Assembly (NCBI GenBank): GCA_035578905.1
Contig: JAQJVL010000513.1
Span: forward strand, 416,254-480,253
Length of the DNA stretch: 64,000 bases
Source: Stictocephala bisonia
Lineage: Eukaryota; Arthropoda; Insecta; Hemiptera; Membracidae
Direction of reading: 5' to 3'
Part shown: positions 1 through 12,500 of the stretch, one piece after another
Numbering within the stretch: the stretch's first letter is position 1
How the letters are laid out: the number at the start of each line of letters is the position of its first letter
Notes under the pieces: model-generated
Told to the model about the DNA's origin: nothing
The model's database searches: none
The model's input: the letters and a program-made list of their open reading frames with translations, nothing else
Position numbers and translations under genes: made by a program

Positions 1-2
1 AT

Positions 3-2915
3 AAACTTACGGGACTATTTTCAACAGACGATAATAACGTGAGTTTAAAAATTATGCATATCAATATTCGTTGTTACTATAAAAATTTTGATTCTTTGTT
101 GATATTGCTTGAATATTTATGTGTGGATGTTGATGTTATTGTTTTGAGCGAGACATGGACGGACAGACACAAGACTTGACTGAACTGGACGGTTACGATA
201 TTTACTGTACAAACAATACTTGGAATAGAAACGACGGCATTATTATCTACTATAAAAATAACTTAGGGGCAATTGTCAGGGAAGTAAAGATGGGTGACAA
301 TACTGGACTGGAACTTAACATTACACTTAACGGACACCATTATAGTATTCTGGTGGTCTACAGAAGTCCCTCAATGAACTGTAATCTTTTCCTATCTGAC
401 CTGACTGACTACTACAACAACAGTAACAGCACTAGACACACGACTCGGGTGTTCATAGGAGATACGAACATTGATATATCACCAGAAAACTACAACGATC
501 CGGTAAAAGAAATGTACTTAAATTTACTATACAGTGTAGGTTTTGTTAGCTGTGTTGATAAGCCCACTCGGGTGGCGGCAAACTCTAAAACATGCCTTGA
601 TCATATTTTCACTGACCACTGGGAGGCTACTGCCGTCACATCAGCGGTGCTGCAGACATCAATAACTGACCATTTTGCTGTAGCGTTGAACATTAAACTA
701 GACACTAAAGTGACAGACATCGACACGGACAACAGCCCTACTTACTTAGACTACGAGGTGTTGGGGAGACTTATTGAGGCTCAGTCGTGGGATCATGTCC
801 TGGCTCTGCAAGATGTTAACGACAGTTGCACTGAGTTCTTACGTACTTTTGAAACAATAAAAAAGTCAGCCACAAAACAAACACGTAAAAACTCTCGTTT
901 AAAAAAACTTAAACCTTGGATTACTGTTAGTTTAATAAAATGTATTAGACAGAGGGATAAATTGAGCAAAATTATGATGAAACGCCCTTTTGATTTGGCT
1001 GCCAGATTAAATTACATCCGTTATCGAAACCATTTAAACACTGTAATAAAAAGAGCCAAATCCATGTATTTTAGAGAAAAAATTTCTAACTGTCAAAGTA
1101 ATCCTAAAGAGTTCTGGAAGATAATAAATGAATTCAATGGTGTTAAGTTGAGGAGGACTCCTTTTCCAATTAAGCATTTTTTACCGGGTGAAGACATTAC
1201 CAAGCGGTCGGTACGGGAGGTAGCCAATTCATTTAACGATTATTTTGCGAGTGTTGGAGAACAGTTAGCGAGCGCGCTGCCTCCCTCCGCCGGGCCGCTG
1301 GTGGTGGACGACACCGCATACAGAGCCAGGCATGTGTTCACATTGGAGCCGGTCACCGAGAGCCAGGTGGAGCGGTATGTCGCAGAGATACGCGGCAACT
1401 CTGCCCCAGGAATCGATGAATTTTCTCCCACAGTTTTGAAAAATTATATAAAACATTTAATCACACCTTTGACTCACATTATCAATATTAGTTTAAATTC
1501 CGGTGTATTTCCAAATTCATTTAAAATTGCTAAAGTCATTCCACTTTATAAATCTGGCGAAAAATCAACATATAGTAATTTTAGGCCCATCTCCTTGCTC
1601 AGTACACTGTCCAAAGTATTGGAGAAGTGTGTAAAAAAACAATTACAAATATACCTGGAGTCAAAACATCTACTTTCAAGTCGACAATTTGGCTTTAGAA
1701 GTGGTAAGAACTCTGCGGACGCTTTATTTATGTTAAATAAAATCATAATGAATAACATTAATAAAGGCGAAAAGATTTTACTTGCCTAAGGCTTTTGATT
1801 CAATCGACCGGAAAAAACTTTTTTCAAAAATGACTGAGCTAGGAATAATTGGATTACCTTTGAATTGGTTTAAAATTTATTTAAGTGACCGATGCCAAAA
1901 GGTTTCGTTAAATGAAGTGAAAAGTGACACTAAGAGTTACGACTACGGAGTAGTTCAGGGAAGCAACCTCGGCCCATTGTTATTTTTAATTTACATAAAT
2001 AATATAGATAAAATAAATATTACTGGAGATCTGTTTTTGTTTGCGGACGATACAGCTGTGCTGTTCCATGCTGAAACCTGGACCGATGTTTTCAAAATGG
2101 CGTCACAAAACTTAACAAGTGGTTTGATCAAAATGTCCTTACAATGAATATTAAGAAAACAAAATGTTTACCCATAGCTCTTCGCAAAGGGTCAGAACCT
2201 GCTGTGGAGCTGAGAGTGGTGGTGCACTCTTGCGATGACCCCACTAAAGAACACTGTGACTGTCAAGTCGTAGAGAAAGTCGACCACTACAAGTACCTGG
2301 GTGTCATTATTGATGACCAGCTACGGTGGGAAAAACATAGATATGTTAAAGTCTAAACTAAGAAAGTTCATATACGTTTTTAAACAATTAAGTACATTTT
2401 TAAAAACTCATGAAATTAAAACTGTATATTTTGCATACGTTCAATCCATTTTAGAATACGGTATTATTTCTTGGGGAGGGGCTTTTAAATCTATATTAGA
2501 ACAGTTATCTGTTATCCAAAAATCTATTTTGAAGACAGGCTTCTGTAAGATAAAAATGTTTTCATCCGACTTACTTTTTCAAGAAACAGGTGTTCTCACC
2601 ATAAGACATATATTCATTAAAACTCTTCTAAATTTCATTTTTCATCATTCCGATTTAATATCTACTCCTATTTCACATAATTACAGAACAAGAAATGCCT
2701 TGAATGTTGGTGTCCAAGTCCTTAGAACAGTTAAATCTGTAAACAATACGAATTCCTTCTACCTTGCAAATGTTTTGTATCGCAACATACCGAGGGAGAT
2801 AAGGGATCTACTTGGCACCGTCAGTCACAGTGTGTACAAAAAGCGTGTCTCTGCCTGGCTGTTAGGGACCAACTGTGATTACGCGGAGGACCTCCTCAAG
2901 TCAATCTACACCTGA
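3..2915 (+). pseudogene. LINE ORF2: apurinic-type endonuclease plus reverse transcriptase, frameshifted
   Basis: This encoded the enzyme that nicks target DNA and copies the element RNA at the nick. The reading frame moves between frames. At 3-178 is the EN amino end, with HINIR and the metal-binding glutamate in LSETW. At 155-1789 are the EN body (GDTNIDI, TDH) and RT fingers (FRPISLLS, RQFGFR). At 1782-2147 is the RT palm (PKAFDSIDR, VVQGSNLGPLLFLIYINN, catalytic FADD). At 2144-2356 come NIKKTK and YLGVIIDD. At 2301-2915 is the C-terminal region (FAYVQSILEYGIISWG, then VIQKSILK). Frame breaks fall near 165-178, 1785, 2115 and 2335. The key catalytic residues survive, so decay looks mostly like small indels. 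The protein is not expressible as one chain. The start lies outside the window. Confidence 0.88.
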
Positions 2916-3303
2916 CAACACGATTACTTGACTTATTACTTTACTTTGACCTCATTACTTCTATGCTTTGCTTCCGTAACTAATACTAATTTACTTGACT
3001 CCATCCAATAGCATCAAACCCTCATAAGTAACTAATATATATTTTAAAATTAAAAACTCATGATACTCACTTACTCTCTTTATTTGAATAATCTATTTTT
3101 ATTTTTCACTGTTATAGGAATATGTCTTCTTTTTTTCAATGATTTTTTCTATGTAATAGTCAGTATCTAACGAATTATTATTATTTTTTTTATTTAGTTT
3201 AGAATATACATTTTTGTTATTTTTTTCTAATGATAAATTATATGCAAGTACCTTTCTAAGTTAATTTGTCTGATCAAATTGTAATGTAATGTTCATTTGA
3301 CTA

Positions 3304-3341
3304 GTTTTACGCACAGGCATAAAAAAGCCTATGTAAAACTG
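3304..3341 (+). other. 3' UTR hairpin of the LINE (candidate RT recognition stem)
   Basis: AGTTTTAC pairs with GTAAAACT, followed by an asymmetric GCAC versus AT bulge, and then AGGC pairs with GCCT around an A-rich loop. The same architecture, with compensating base changes, occurs at the 3' end of the SINE at 50581-50741. Recognition of such 3' stems by LINE reverse transcriptases is established for some families; for this pair it is inferred. Confidence 0.6.
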
Positions 3342-3420
3342 TCTTTCCGATATATTAAATTGTTTAACTTGAACCTTTGTAACTTAAAAGGGAAATAAAT
3401 TGATTTTCTTTCTTTCTTTA

Positions 3421-4975
3421 TTTAATAGGAATGCAGGATAAGGTAAGTAACACCTGAAGACGACAGGAGATTTTTTTAATACCGTTGACCGTTTTTTTTT
3501 TTTTTTTTTTAACTTGAATGTTGAAATTTTCAGAAAACGAACAATAAGCTCACGTTTCTGGTGAAACACTCTATATATACTATAAGTGAATCGTAATGCA
3601 TTGACTCGGAGAAAGAACGGCCAATTATGAGAGAAACTGACTTGTAAGACTTCTCGCACCAACATGGCTTCACAACAAGGAGTCGTGTCACGCGTAATTT
3701 GTCAATTTACCTTTAGTCAGTCAACTGACATGAATGTACTATATTCAACGTTATTAATGTACATATTGAGGTAGCTTTTAAAACTTTTCATATGTATTAA
3801 GACATAAAAGTTATGATTAAAATTGACTCTGTGTATTGGACAATTATTTCATTATTTTAAAACTAATTCAGTATAAAGCTAATTCAGAGAAACAACCATT
3901 GACATCGATAGTGTAGAGTTATTATTGATATTTGAAGGTAAAGAAAATCAAACTAATCATGTAATCTACATAGCAAGATTCAGCAGATGAATATCAATAG
4001 CTACGAAGCATTAAACCTGGTATTTAGGTTTCTTGATATCATGTGAAATAATCTAGCATGATTACATATGACATTCAGACTGGCTTAAGACTGACAGAAA
4101 TACAACACTTGTAGAGCCCTATCATTTATATGTCACAAAACAACACCTGCCACCCACACGGTTCACCTCTGCAGCCCAACTGTAGGCCTACTATAGGACT
4201 ATCCAGTAATACCAAAACATAACAAACAATCGATAAAACTTAAAATCCAAAAACGTCCCTGCTAAAAATTTATTGGAAATAAATCACTCACAAAAAGTAT
4301 AAACATTTAAAACATTTCAATCAATAAAAAATGGGATGACGTTTACAGCAGGTGAGTAAAAGCAAAAAATCTATTTTCATGAAAAAACTTCTCAAAACAC
4401 TAAAAAAATTTACAATGAACCAATTATATAACAAGTAATGTGTTATCTAACTGATTTATTTAATTTATTCACTAGGCATCTTGCTAACTTAGTTAGGTTA
4501 GGTTAGAACTTCTGGTTCATATGCAGAGGGTCACGGGTTCAGATCCCGAGAGGTGCTTGATTGGGAGATTTGAACCGTTGCTCCACACCAACATTTATAG
4601 ATTAAGTACAAAATAGACTAAAAACATGACTGGCGTAAACACACACAACAAAGTGAAATAACGTAATTGAAGCGATAAACAAAAACAAATATACAATAAT
4701 TATTTTCAACATTACCGATAACACTCTGTGACAAACTAAGACAATAATTATTATAAATACCAAGTCTTAAGACAATATATTCAGCAAGAACTATTACACA
4801 TTCTGGTGGTACAGTGAGTTAAAATGGTGTAAGTGCGTGCATGTTCGTTCACCTGTGAGTCTGTGCAGAGACTGTGCTTACAGTTATGGTACGACATATT
4901 TAAAAAAAAAAAATAAATAAAAACTACTAAACATTCTGGCGGTATATTGTAGTTTGTGCAGTTAAGGGTGGTGAG
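3421..4975. other. AT-rich non-coding stretch
   Basis: No gene is seen. It contains a T-run at about 3492-3510, a tRNA-like B-box remnant (listed separately) and, at about 4790-4870 and 4925-5000, two diverged related segments (both begin with ATTCTGG and contain a TTCACCTG or TTAATCTG version of the neighbouring monomer). These look like degraded precursors of the 65-bp array that follows. Confidence 0.4.
4505..4565 (+). repeat. tRNA-derived SINE fragment (B-box region)
   Basis: GGTCACGGGTTCAGATCCCG carries a pol III B-box-like core. Nearly the same stretch, GGTCACGGGTTCACATTCGG, recurs at about 44046-44066, so this is a dispersed repeat and not a tRNA gene. No cloverleaf could be drawn and the A box is poor. 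Confidence 0.4.
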
Positions 4976-6277
4976 CACGTCCGTTAATCTGCGTGTCTTT
5001 CTATGCGGTAAGTACAGGCAACTACATTGATAGGTCGTAGTACGTCCGTTCATCTGCGTGTCTTTCTATGCGCTAAGTACAGGCAACTACATTGATAGGT
5101 CGTAGCACGTCCGTTCATCTGCATGTCTTTCTATGCGGTAAGTACAGGCATCTACATTGATAGGTCGTAGCACGTCCGTTCATATGCGTGTCTTTCTATG
5201 CAGTAAGTACAGGCAACTACATTGATAGGTCGTAGCACGTCCGTTCATCTGCGTGTCTTTCTATGCGGTAAGTACAGGCATCTACATTGATAGGTCGTAG
5301 CACGTCCGTTCATCTGCATGTCTTTCTATGCGGTAAGTACAGGCATCTACATTGATAGGTCGTAGCACGTCCGTTCATCTGCGTGTCTTTCTATGCAGTA
5401 AGTACAGGCAACTACATTGATAGGTCGTAGTACGTCCATTCATCTGCATGTCTTTCTATGCGGTAAGTACAGGCAACTACATTGATAGGTCGTAGTACGT
5501 CCGTTCATCTGCATGTCTTTCTATGCGGTAAGTACAGGCAACTACATTGATAGGTCGTAGCACGTCCGTTCATATGCGTGTCTTTCTATGCAGTAAGTAC
5601 AGGCAACTACATTGATAGGTCGTAGCACGTCCGTTCATCTGCATGTCTTTCTATGCGGTAAGTACAGGCAACTACATTGATAGGTCGTAGCACGTCCGTT
5701 CATCTGCGTGTCTTTCTATGCAGTAAGTACAGGCAACTACATTGATAGGTCGTAGTGCGTCCGTTTATCTGCGTGTCTTTCTTCTATGCGGTAAGTACAG
5801 GCAACTACATTGATAGGTCGTAGCATGTCCGTTCATCTGCGTGTCTTTCTATGCGCTAAGTACAGGCAACTACATTGATAGGTCGTAGTGCGTCCGTTTA
5901 TTTGCGTGTCTTTCTATGCGGTAAGTACAGGCATCTACATTGATAGGTCGTAGCACGTCCGTTCATCTGCGTGTCTTTCTATGCGGTAAGTACAGGCAAT
6001 TACATTGATAGGTCGTAGAACGTCCGTTCATCTGCATGTCTTTCTATGCGGTAAGTACAGGCAACTACATTGATAGGTCGTAGCACGTCCGTTCATCTGC
6101 GTGTCTTTCTATGCGGTAAGTACAGGCAACTACATTGATAGGTCGTAGCACGTCCGTTCATCTGCATGTCTTTCTATGCGGTAAGTACAGGCAACTACAT
6201 TGATAGGTCGTAGCACGTCCGTTCATCTGCGTGTCTTTCTATGCAGTGAGTACAGGCAATTACATTGATAGGTCGTA
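4976..6277. repeat. 65-bp tandem array, about 20 copies
   Basis: The starts of CGTCCGTT fall at 4978, 5043, 5108, 5173 and so on, giving a strict 65-bp period. Monomers contain TCTTTCTATGCGGTAAGTAC and CTACATTGATAGGTCGTAG. Copies differ by single substitutions (CTGCGTG or CTGCATG; GCGGTAAG or GCAGTAAG), and one copy near 5780 has a 3-bp TTC insertion. The array has no open frame of note. Each unit carries a GGTAAGT or AGTAAGT string resembling a splice donor. Confidence 0.93.
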
Positions 6278-6896
6278 ACAATTCCTAACAGACACGAAGC
6301 TGTACGTTTTCCGATCAATCCTTAGTGCTCTTGTCACATGACTATACTAACTACTCTTCCACTTCTGTATAACTTTAATAAACTAGTAACTTTGATTGTT
6401 AAATCAACTTCTATTTTATCATTTCATTATACTCTTTTATTTTTTTGATTATTTCACCATTTTATATTGATGTTTAATTCTTTGTCTTACTTTATATTTT
6501 ATTTTATACTGTACGTTTTATTTTTCTTAGTATACTTGTCCATTACTTTTATTATCTTTGACAACTACTTTAAATTTACCACCATCCCACCTCAGACTTA
6601 TTTTCGAATAAAACTGCTCTCCTTATCAAAAGGCAGCCCACACCACGGGTATATTTCCCTATTCCTTTTATTCATAAATAATTTTAATACAGAAACGTAG
6701 ATTATAATAGTGAAATGAGCTATGGAATATATATAATTGATAGTAATTTGTTTCCTACATTAATTCCATAAAATAAATATGCCATACCCCTTATAAATGA
6801 CCATTTAATTTCTTTATTGACTCTTATCTTCTTATTTGTTTATATGTCAAATTGTGTTTTACAAGAGCTTATAATAAAATTACTTTGAGGCTCATG
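6278..6896. other. AT-rich non-coding stretch
   Basis: Unique-looking AT-rich DNA. An open frame at 6467-6700 encodes a phenylalanine/isoleucine-rich string expected by chance from T-rich DNA. Nothing else was recognised. Confidence 0.35.
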
Positions 6897-7021
6897 CTTC
6901 GTTTGACAACTCCATTTCACACTGTCCTTCGGAGTGCCTACTTACTAAGTAGCTCTCCTCTGACTTAGCTATGATTTCCTAACAGGTCCTTCGTTTGACA
7001 AATTCATCACACACTGCCCTT
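6897..7021. repeat. Left part of 93-bp tandem array (about 1.3 copies)
   Basis: CACTGTCCTTCGGAGTGCC followed by TTACTAAGTAGCTCT matches the array that resumes at 7618. It breaks off at CACTGCCCTTC, and the array resumes with GTGCCTCCTTACTAAG, so the two parts were once contiguous and are separated by the LINE fragment at 7022-7617. Confidence 0.75.
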
Positions 7022-7617
7022 CAAATTAAATATCTTTATTGTTGCTGACAATATAATTGCATAACAGACGTCATTTCATTAAATTGAAATAAATTATCCG
7101 TTTAATAATTAAAAACTAGTGATCTATTATACTGGTAACCAAACTACATATTGTCATTAAAATATTCCACTAGACTGTAATATTGTTTTTCAATGAAAAG
7201 TGCCTTGAGGTTCTTTTTAAACTTAGTTAAATTAGGTTGTCCCTTCAATTCTAAATTGAGTTGGCAGTTTGTTAAATAATTTGAATCATGAATAGTAAAC
7301 CTGTTTTTCAAAATGAGAAGCTGAATGGCCAGGAATACTAATGAGCATGACTGGTACTTCTAAGCATATGGTTGGTTGGTGAGGGTGAAGGAAAAAGATT
7401 TATATTCCTCTTTAGAAATACTAATGATTCATACATATAAATGCTAGCAGCAGTTAAGAGATCGTTCACTAGAACGATGCCTCTGCAAGTTAATGTACTT
7501 CCTATCCCCAGAATGATTCTTATTGCTCTCTTCTGAATTACAAACAATTTCTTTTGTGAGAGTTTTCATAACCTCAAATTGGAATACCATAGGACAGGTG
7601 AGGTATGACAACCATGA
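7022..7617 (-). mobile_element. 5'-truncated LINE fragment inserted in the 93-bp array
   Basis: On the minus strand this is the last part of a LINE: a C-terminal RT coding piece followed by a short 3' UTR ending in CAATAAAGATATTTAATTT. It sits exactly between two parts of one satellite array, so the insertion came after the array formed. 5' truncation is the usual outcome of target-primed reverse transcription. No target-site duplication was recognised. Confidence 0.7.
7144..7610 (-). pseudogene. C-terminal remnant of LINE reverse transcriptase
   Basis: The minus strand reads, in broken frames, VVIPHLSYGIPI, then KLFVIQKRAIRIILG, then LLTAASIYMYESLVFLK and finally FKKNLKALFIEKQYYSL before a stop at 7144-7146. 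This is the stereotyped end of LINE ORF2 proteins (compare FVLQKRAIRCM and IYMFETIVYVKE in the LINE at 31735-34587). The middle piece is open at 7338-7547. At least two frame breaks are present, and the catalytic palm lies upstream and is absent. It is a dead fragment. Confidence 0.75.
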
Positions 7618-8694
7618 TAAGTGCCTCCTTACTAAGTATCTCTACTCTGTCCTTAGCTACGATATCCTGATAAGTCCTTAGTTTGAAGACTGCATTTCAC
7701 ACTGTCCTTCGGGGTGCCCCCTTAGTAAGTAACTCTACTCTGTCTTAGCTACAATATCCTGACAAGTCCTTAGTTTGAAAACTCCATTTCACACTGTTCT
7801 TCGGGGTGCCTCCTTACTAAGTAGCTCTACTCTGTCCTTAGCTACGATATCCTGATAAGTCCTTAGTTTGAAGACTGCATTTCACACTGTCCTTCGGAGT
7901 GCCCCCTTAGTAAGTAACTCTACTCTGTCTTAGCTACAATATCCTGACAAGTCCTTAGTTTGAAAACTCCATTTCACACTGTTCTTCGGGGTGCCTCCTT
8001 ACTAAGTATCTCTACTCTGTCCTTAGCTACGATATCCTGACAAGTCCTTAGTTTGAAAACTCCATTTCACACTGTTCTTCCGGCTGCCTCCTTACTAAGT
8101 AGCTCTACTCTGTCCTTAGCTACGATATCCTGACAAGTCCTTAGTTTGAAAACTCCATTTCACACTGTCCTTCAGGGTGCCTCCTTACTAAGTAGCTCTA
8201 CTCTGTCCTTAGCTACGATATTCTGACAAGTCCATCGTTTGGCAACTCCATCGCACACTGTCCTTCGGGGTGCCTCCTTACTAAGTAACTCTACTCTATC
8301 TTTAGCTACGATATTCTGACAAGTCCTTAGTTTGAAAACTCCATTTCACACTGTCCTTCGAGGTGCCTCCTTACTAAGTAACTCTACTCTGTCCTTAGCT
8401 ACGATATCCTGACAAGTCCATCGTTTGGCAACTCCATCTCACACTGTCCTTCGAGGTGCCTCCTTACTAAGTAACTCTACTCTGTCCTTAGCTACGATAT
8501 TCTGACAAGTCCATCGTTTGGCAACTCCATCTCACACTGTCCTTCAGGGTGCCTCCTTACTAAGTAACTCTACTCTGTCCTTAGCTACGATATCCCGACA
8601 AGTCCATCGTTTGGCAACTCCATCTCACACTGTCCTTCAGGGTGCCTCCTTACTAAGTAACTCTACTCTGTTCTTAGCTACGATATCCTGACAA
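7618..8694. repeat. 93-bp tandem array, about 12 copies, partly dimeric
   Basis: GTGCC monomer starts fall at about 7621, 7714, 7806 and 7899, giving a 92-93 bp period. Monomers contain TACTAAGTAGCTCTACTCTG and CACTGTCCTTCGGGG. The first four copies alternate between GTGCCTCCTTACTAAG and GTGCCCCCTTAGTAAG types, a two-monomer (about 185 bp) higher-order unit. Later copies carry a variant, CATCGTTTGGCAACTCCAT. Confidence 0.93.
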
Positions 8695-9520
8695 ATGTTC
8701 AACCCCTTATCTTAATGTAGACCAACACTATAAAAGTTAATTTACGTTAAATTTCTTTTTCCAAATTATCAACCCAAATTAATGAATAAGTGTAAAACAA
8801 TATGTTGGTTATTATTGAACGATTAAATTCGTGTTGATGGTAACATTTATTTTAATTTAATAATCGTTAGTTGTGTTATGTCAAACTTTAAAGTCATATT
8901 ATTTGAATGTTGAATTCATAAACAAACCAATGACCAAAACTAATTACTGACAAATTATGATTAATCTCTTTCAATAGTTAGGAACTAATAGAACAAAGCT
9001 TCTATTAGCTGAAATTTAATATTTTGTCTTATTGAAATTTTTCATGTTATAAGAATATCGGAATGAAATTATAAGAGTATGATTGGTAAAATGTTTTTAT
9101 CAAACAGCTGCCTTCAATTTTTTAATTTATATCATAATAGAATTTTTACATGCTTACTAAAAAGCAAAACGATGCCCTTATTAGCAAAAAGATGTCTTTT
9201 TAAACAAATTACAATATATTGATATTGTTCTATTAGATTTTAAGCTCAATTCTACTTTAGGAACAAAATTATAGTTTTCATTATCTTATTACTAATTACT
9301 CATTATTACCTTATTCATTAGCACCACCAGTATTCTTTACTCATGTATAATAGTGATGTATGCCTCCATAGTAATAAATTAAGAAATATTTTGTATTAGG
9401 CTATCATAAGCGTGGTTTACTTTTAGAAATATTTATTCAATAAGTAAATAAAAACACATACAAAATTAATAATCAGTAACAAAAGTTTTAGGAGTTGTGG
9501 GGATAAAAACAGAAGCATCA
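8695..9520. other. AT-rich non-coding stretch
   Basis: No gene, repeat or RNA signal was recognised; it is low-complexity AT-rich sequence between two arrays. Confidence 0.35.
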
Positions 9521-12500
9521 TAATGTACTCAACAAGTATACGAGTATGTTATCACATCAAATATTACTTATCAATAGCAGCACAAGAAAGAGATATGAGG
9601 TAGAATACGAACACTACAATCGTAAGTGTGACTTATTACTTGGAGACATGCACTCAACGACTATATAATATCACATCAAATATTACTTGTCATTTGCAAC
9701 ACAAGGAAGAATTATGGGGTGGAATACGACCACTACAACCATAAGTGTGACTTTATTACTTGGAGACATGCACTCAACGACTATATAATATCACATGAAA
9801 TATTACTAGTCAGTTGCAACACAAGGAAGAGTTATGGGATAGAATACGACCACTATAATCGTAAGTGTGATTTATTACTTGGAGACATGCACTCAACGAC
9901 TATATAATATCACATCAAATATTACTTGTCAGTTGCAACACAAGGAAGAGTTATGGGGTAGAATACGACCACTACAATCGTAAGTGTGACTTATTACTTG
10001 GAGACATGCACTCAACGACTATATAATATCACTTCAAATATTACTTGTCAGTTGCAACACAAGGAAGAGTTATGGGGTAGAATACGACCACTACAATCGT
10101 AAGTGTGACTTATTACTTGGAGACATGCACTCAACGACTATATAATATCACATCAAATATTACTTGTCAGTTGCAACACAAGGAAGAGTTATGGGGTAGA
10201 ATACGACCACTACAATCGTAAGTGTGACTTATTACTTGGAGACATGCACTCAACGACTATATAATATCACATCAAATATTACTTGTCAGTTGCAACACAA
10301 GGAAGAGTTATGGGGTAGAATACGACCACTATAATCGTAAGTGTGACTTATTACTTGGAGACATGCACTCAACGACTATATAATATCACATGAAATATTA
10401 CTAGTCAGTTGCAACACAAGGAAGAGTTATGGGGTAGAATACGACCACTACAATCGTAAGTGTGACTTATTACTTGAATATATGCACTCAACGACTATAT
10501 AATATCACATCAAATATTACTTGTCAGTTGCAACACAAGGAAGAGTTATGGGGTAGAATACAACTACTACAATCGTAAGTGTGACTTATTACTTGGAGAC
10601 ATGCACTCAACGACTATATAATATCACATCAAATATTACTTGTCAGTTGCAACACAAGGAAGAGTTATGGGGTAGAATACGACCACTACAATCGTAAGTG
10701 TGACTTATTACTTGGAGACATGCACTCAACGACTATATAATATCACATCAAATATTACTAGTCAGTTGCAACACAAGGAAGAGTTATGGGGTAGAATACG
10801 ACTACTACAATCGTAAGTGTGACTTATTACTTGAAGATATGCACTCAACGACTATATAATATCACTTCAAATATTACTTGTCAGTTGCAACACAAGGAAG
10901 AGTTATGGGGTAGAATACGACCACTACAATCGTAAGTGTGACTTATTACTTGGAGACATGCACTCAACGACTATATAATATCACATGAAATATTACTAGT
11001 CAGTTGCAACACAAGGAAGAGTTATGGGGTAGAATACGACCACTATAATCGTAAGTGTGACTTATTACTTGGAGACATGCACTCAACGACTATATAATAT
11101 CACATCAAATATTACTTGTCAGTTGCAACACAAGGAAGAGTTATGGGGTAGAATACGACCACTACAATCGTAAGTGTGACTTATTACTTGGAGACATGCA
11201 CTCAACGACTATATAATATCACATCAAATATTACTAGTCAGTTGCAACACAAGGAAGAGTTATGGGGTAGAATACGACCACTACAATCGTAAGTGTGACT
11301 TATTACTTGGAGACATGCACTCAACGACTATATAATATCACATCAAATATTACTTGTCAGTTGCAACACAAGGAAGAGTTATGGGGTAGAATACGACCAC
11401 TACAATCGTAAGTGTGACTTATTACTTGAAGACATGCACTCAACGACTATATAATATCACATCAAATATTACTTGTCAGTTGCAACACAAGGAAGAGTTA
11501 TGGGGTAGAATACGACCACTACAATCGTAAGTGTGACTTATTACTTGGAGACATGCACTCAACGACTATATAATATCACATCAAATATTACTTGTCAGTT
11601 GCAACACAAGGAAGAGTTATGGGGTAGAATACGACCACTACAATCGTAAGTGTGACTTATTACTTGAGACATGCACTCAACGACTATATAATATCACATC
11701 AAATATTACTTGTCAGTTGCAACACAAGGAAGAGTTATGGGGTAGAATACGACCACTACAGTCGTAAGTGTGACTTATTACTTAGAGACATGCACTCAAC
11801 GACTATATAATATTACTTCAAATATTACTTGTCAGTTGCAACACAAGGAAGAGTTATGAGGTAGAATACGACTACTACAATCGTAAGTGTGATTTATTAC
11901 TTGGAGACATGCACTCAACGACTATATAATATCACATCAAATATTACTTGTCAGTTGCAGCACAAGGAAGAGTTATGGGGTAGAATACGACCACTACAAT
12001 CGTAAGTGTGGCTTATTACTTGGAGACATTTACTCAACGACTATATAATATCACATCAAATATTACTTGTCAGTTGCAACACAAGGAAGAATTATGGGGT
12101 AGAATACGACCACTACAATCGTAAGTGTGACTTATTACTTGGAGACATGCACTCAACGACTATATAATATCACATCAAATATTACTTGTCAGTTGCAACA
12201 CAAGGAAGAGTTATGGGGTAGAATACAACTACTACAATCGTAAGTGTGACTTATTACTTGGAGACATGCACTCAACGACTATATAATATCACATCAAATA
12301 TTACTTGTCAGTTGCAACACAAGGAAGAGTTATGGGGTAGAATACGACCACTACAATCGTAAGTGTGACTTATTACTTGGAGACATGCACTCAACGACTA
12401 TATAATATCACATCAAATATTACTTGTCAGTTGGAACACAAGGAAGAGTTATGGGGTAGAATACGACCACTACAGTCGTAAGTGTGACTTATTACTTGGA

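Larger units (their letters stand above)
3..3420 (+). mobile_element. Non-LTR retrotransposon (LINE), 5' end outside window, decayed
   Basis: An endonuclease plus reverse transcriptase polyprotein can be followed through several frames, followed by a roughly 500-bp 3' UTR. The 3' UTR holds a hairpin at about 3304-3340 (arms AGTTTTAC and GTAAAACT, inner AGGC/GCCT) and ends in AAATAAATTGATTTTC followed by a short TTTC run, so the tail is a microsatellite rather than a long poly(A). The 5' end lies before base 1, so no target-site duplication can be tested. The superfamily is probably Jockey/CR1-like on RT motif style, but the clade is not settled by eye. At least four frame breaks show the copy is dead. 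Confidence 0.85.

Noticed and set aside
1240..1456. Minus-strand frames inside the first LINE
   Set aside because: Shadows of the plus-strand EN-RT coding region.
6467..6700. 77-residue hydrophobic frame as a membrane peptide
   Set aside because: Runs of F, I, L and Y are expected from T-rich sequence; nothing else supports it.
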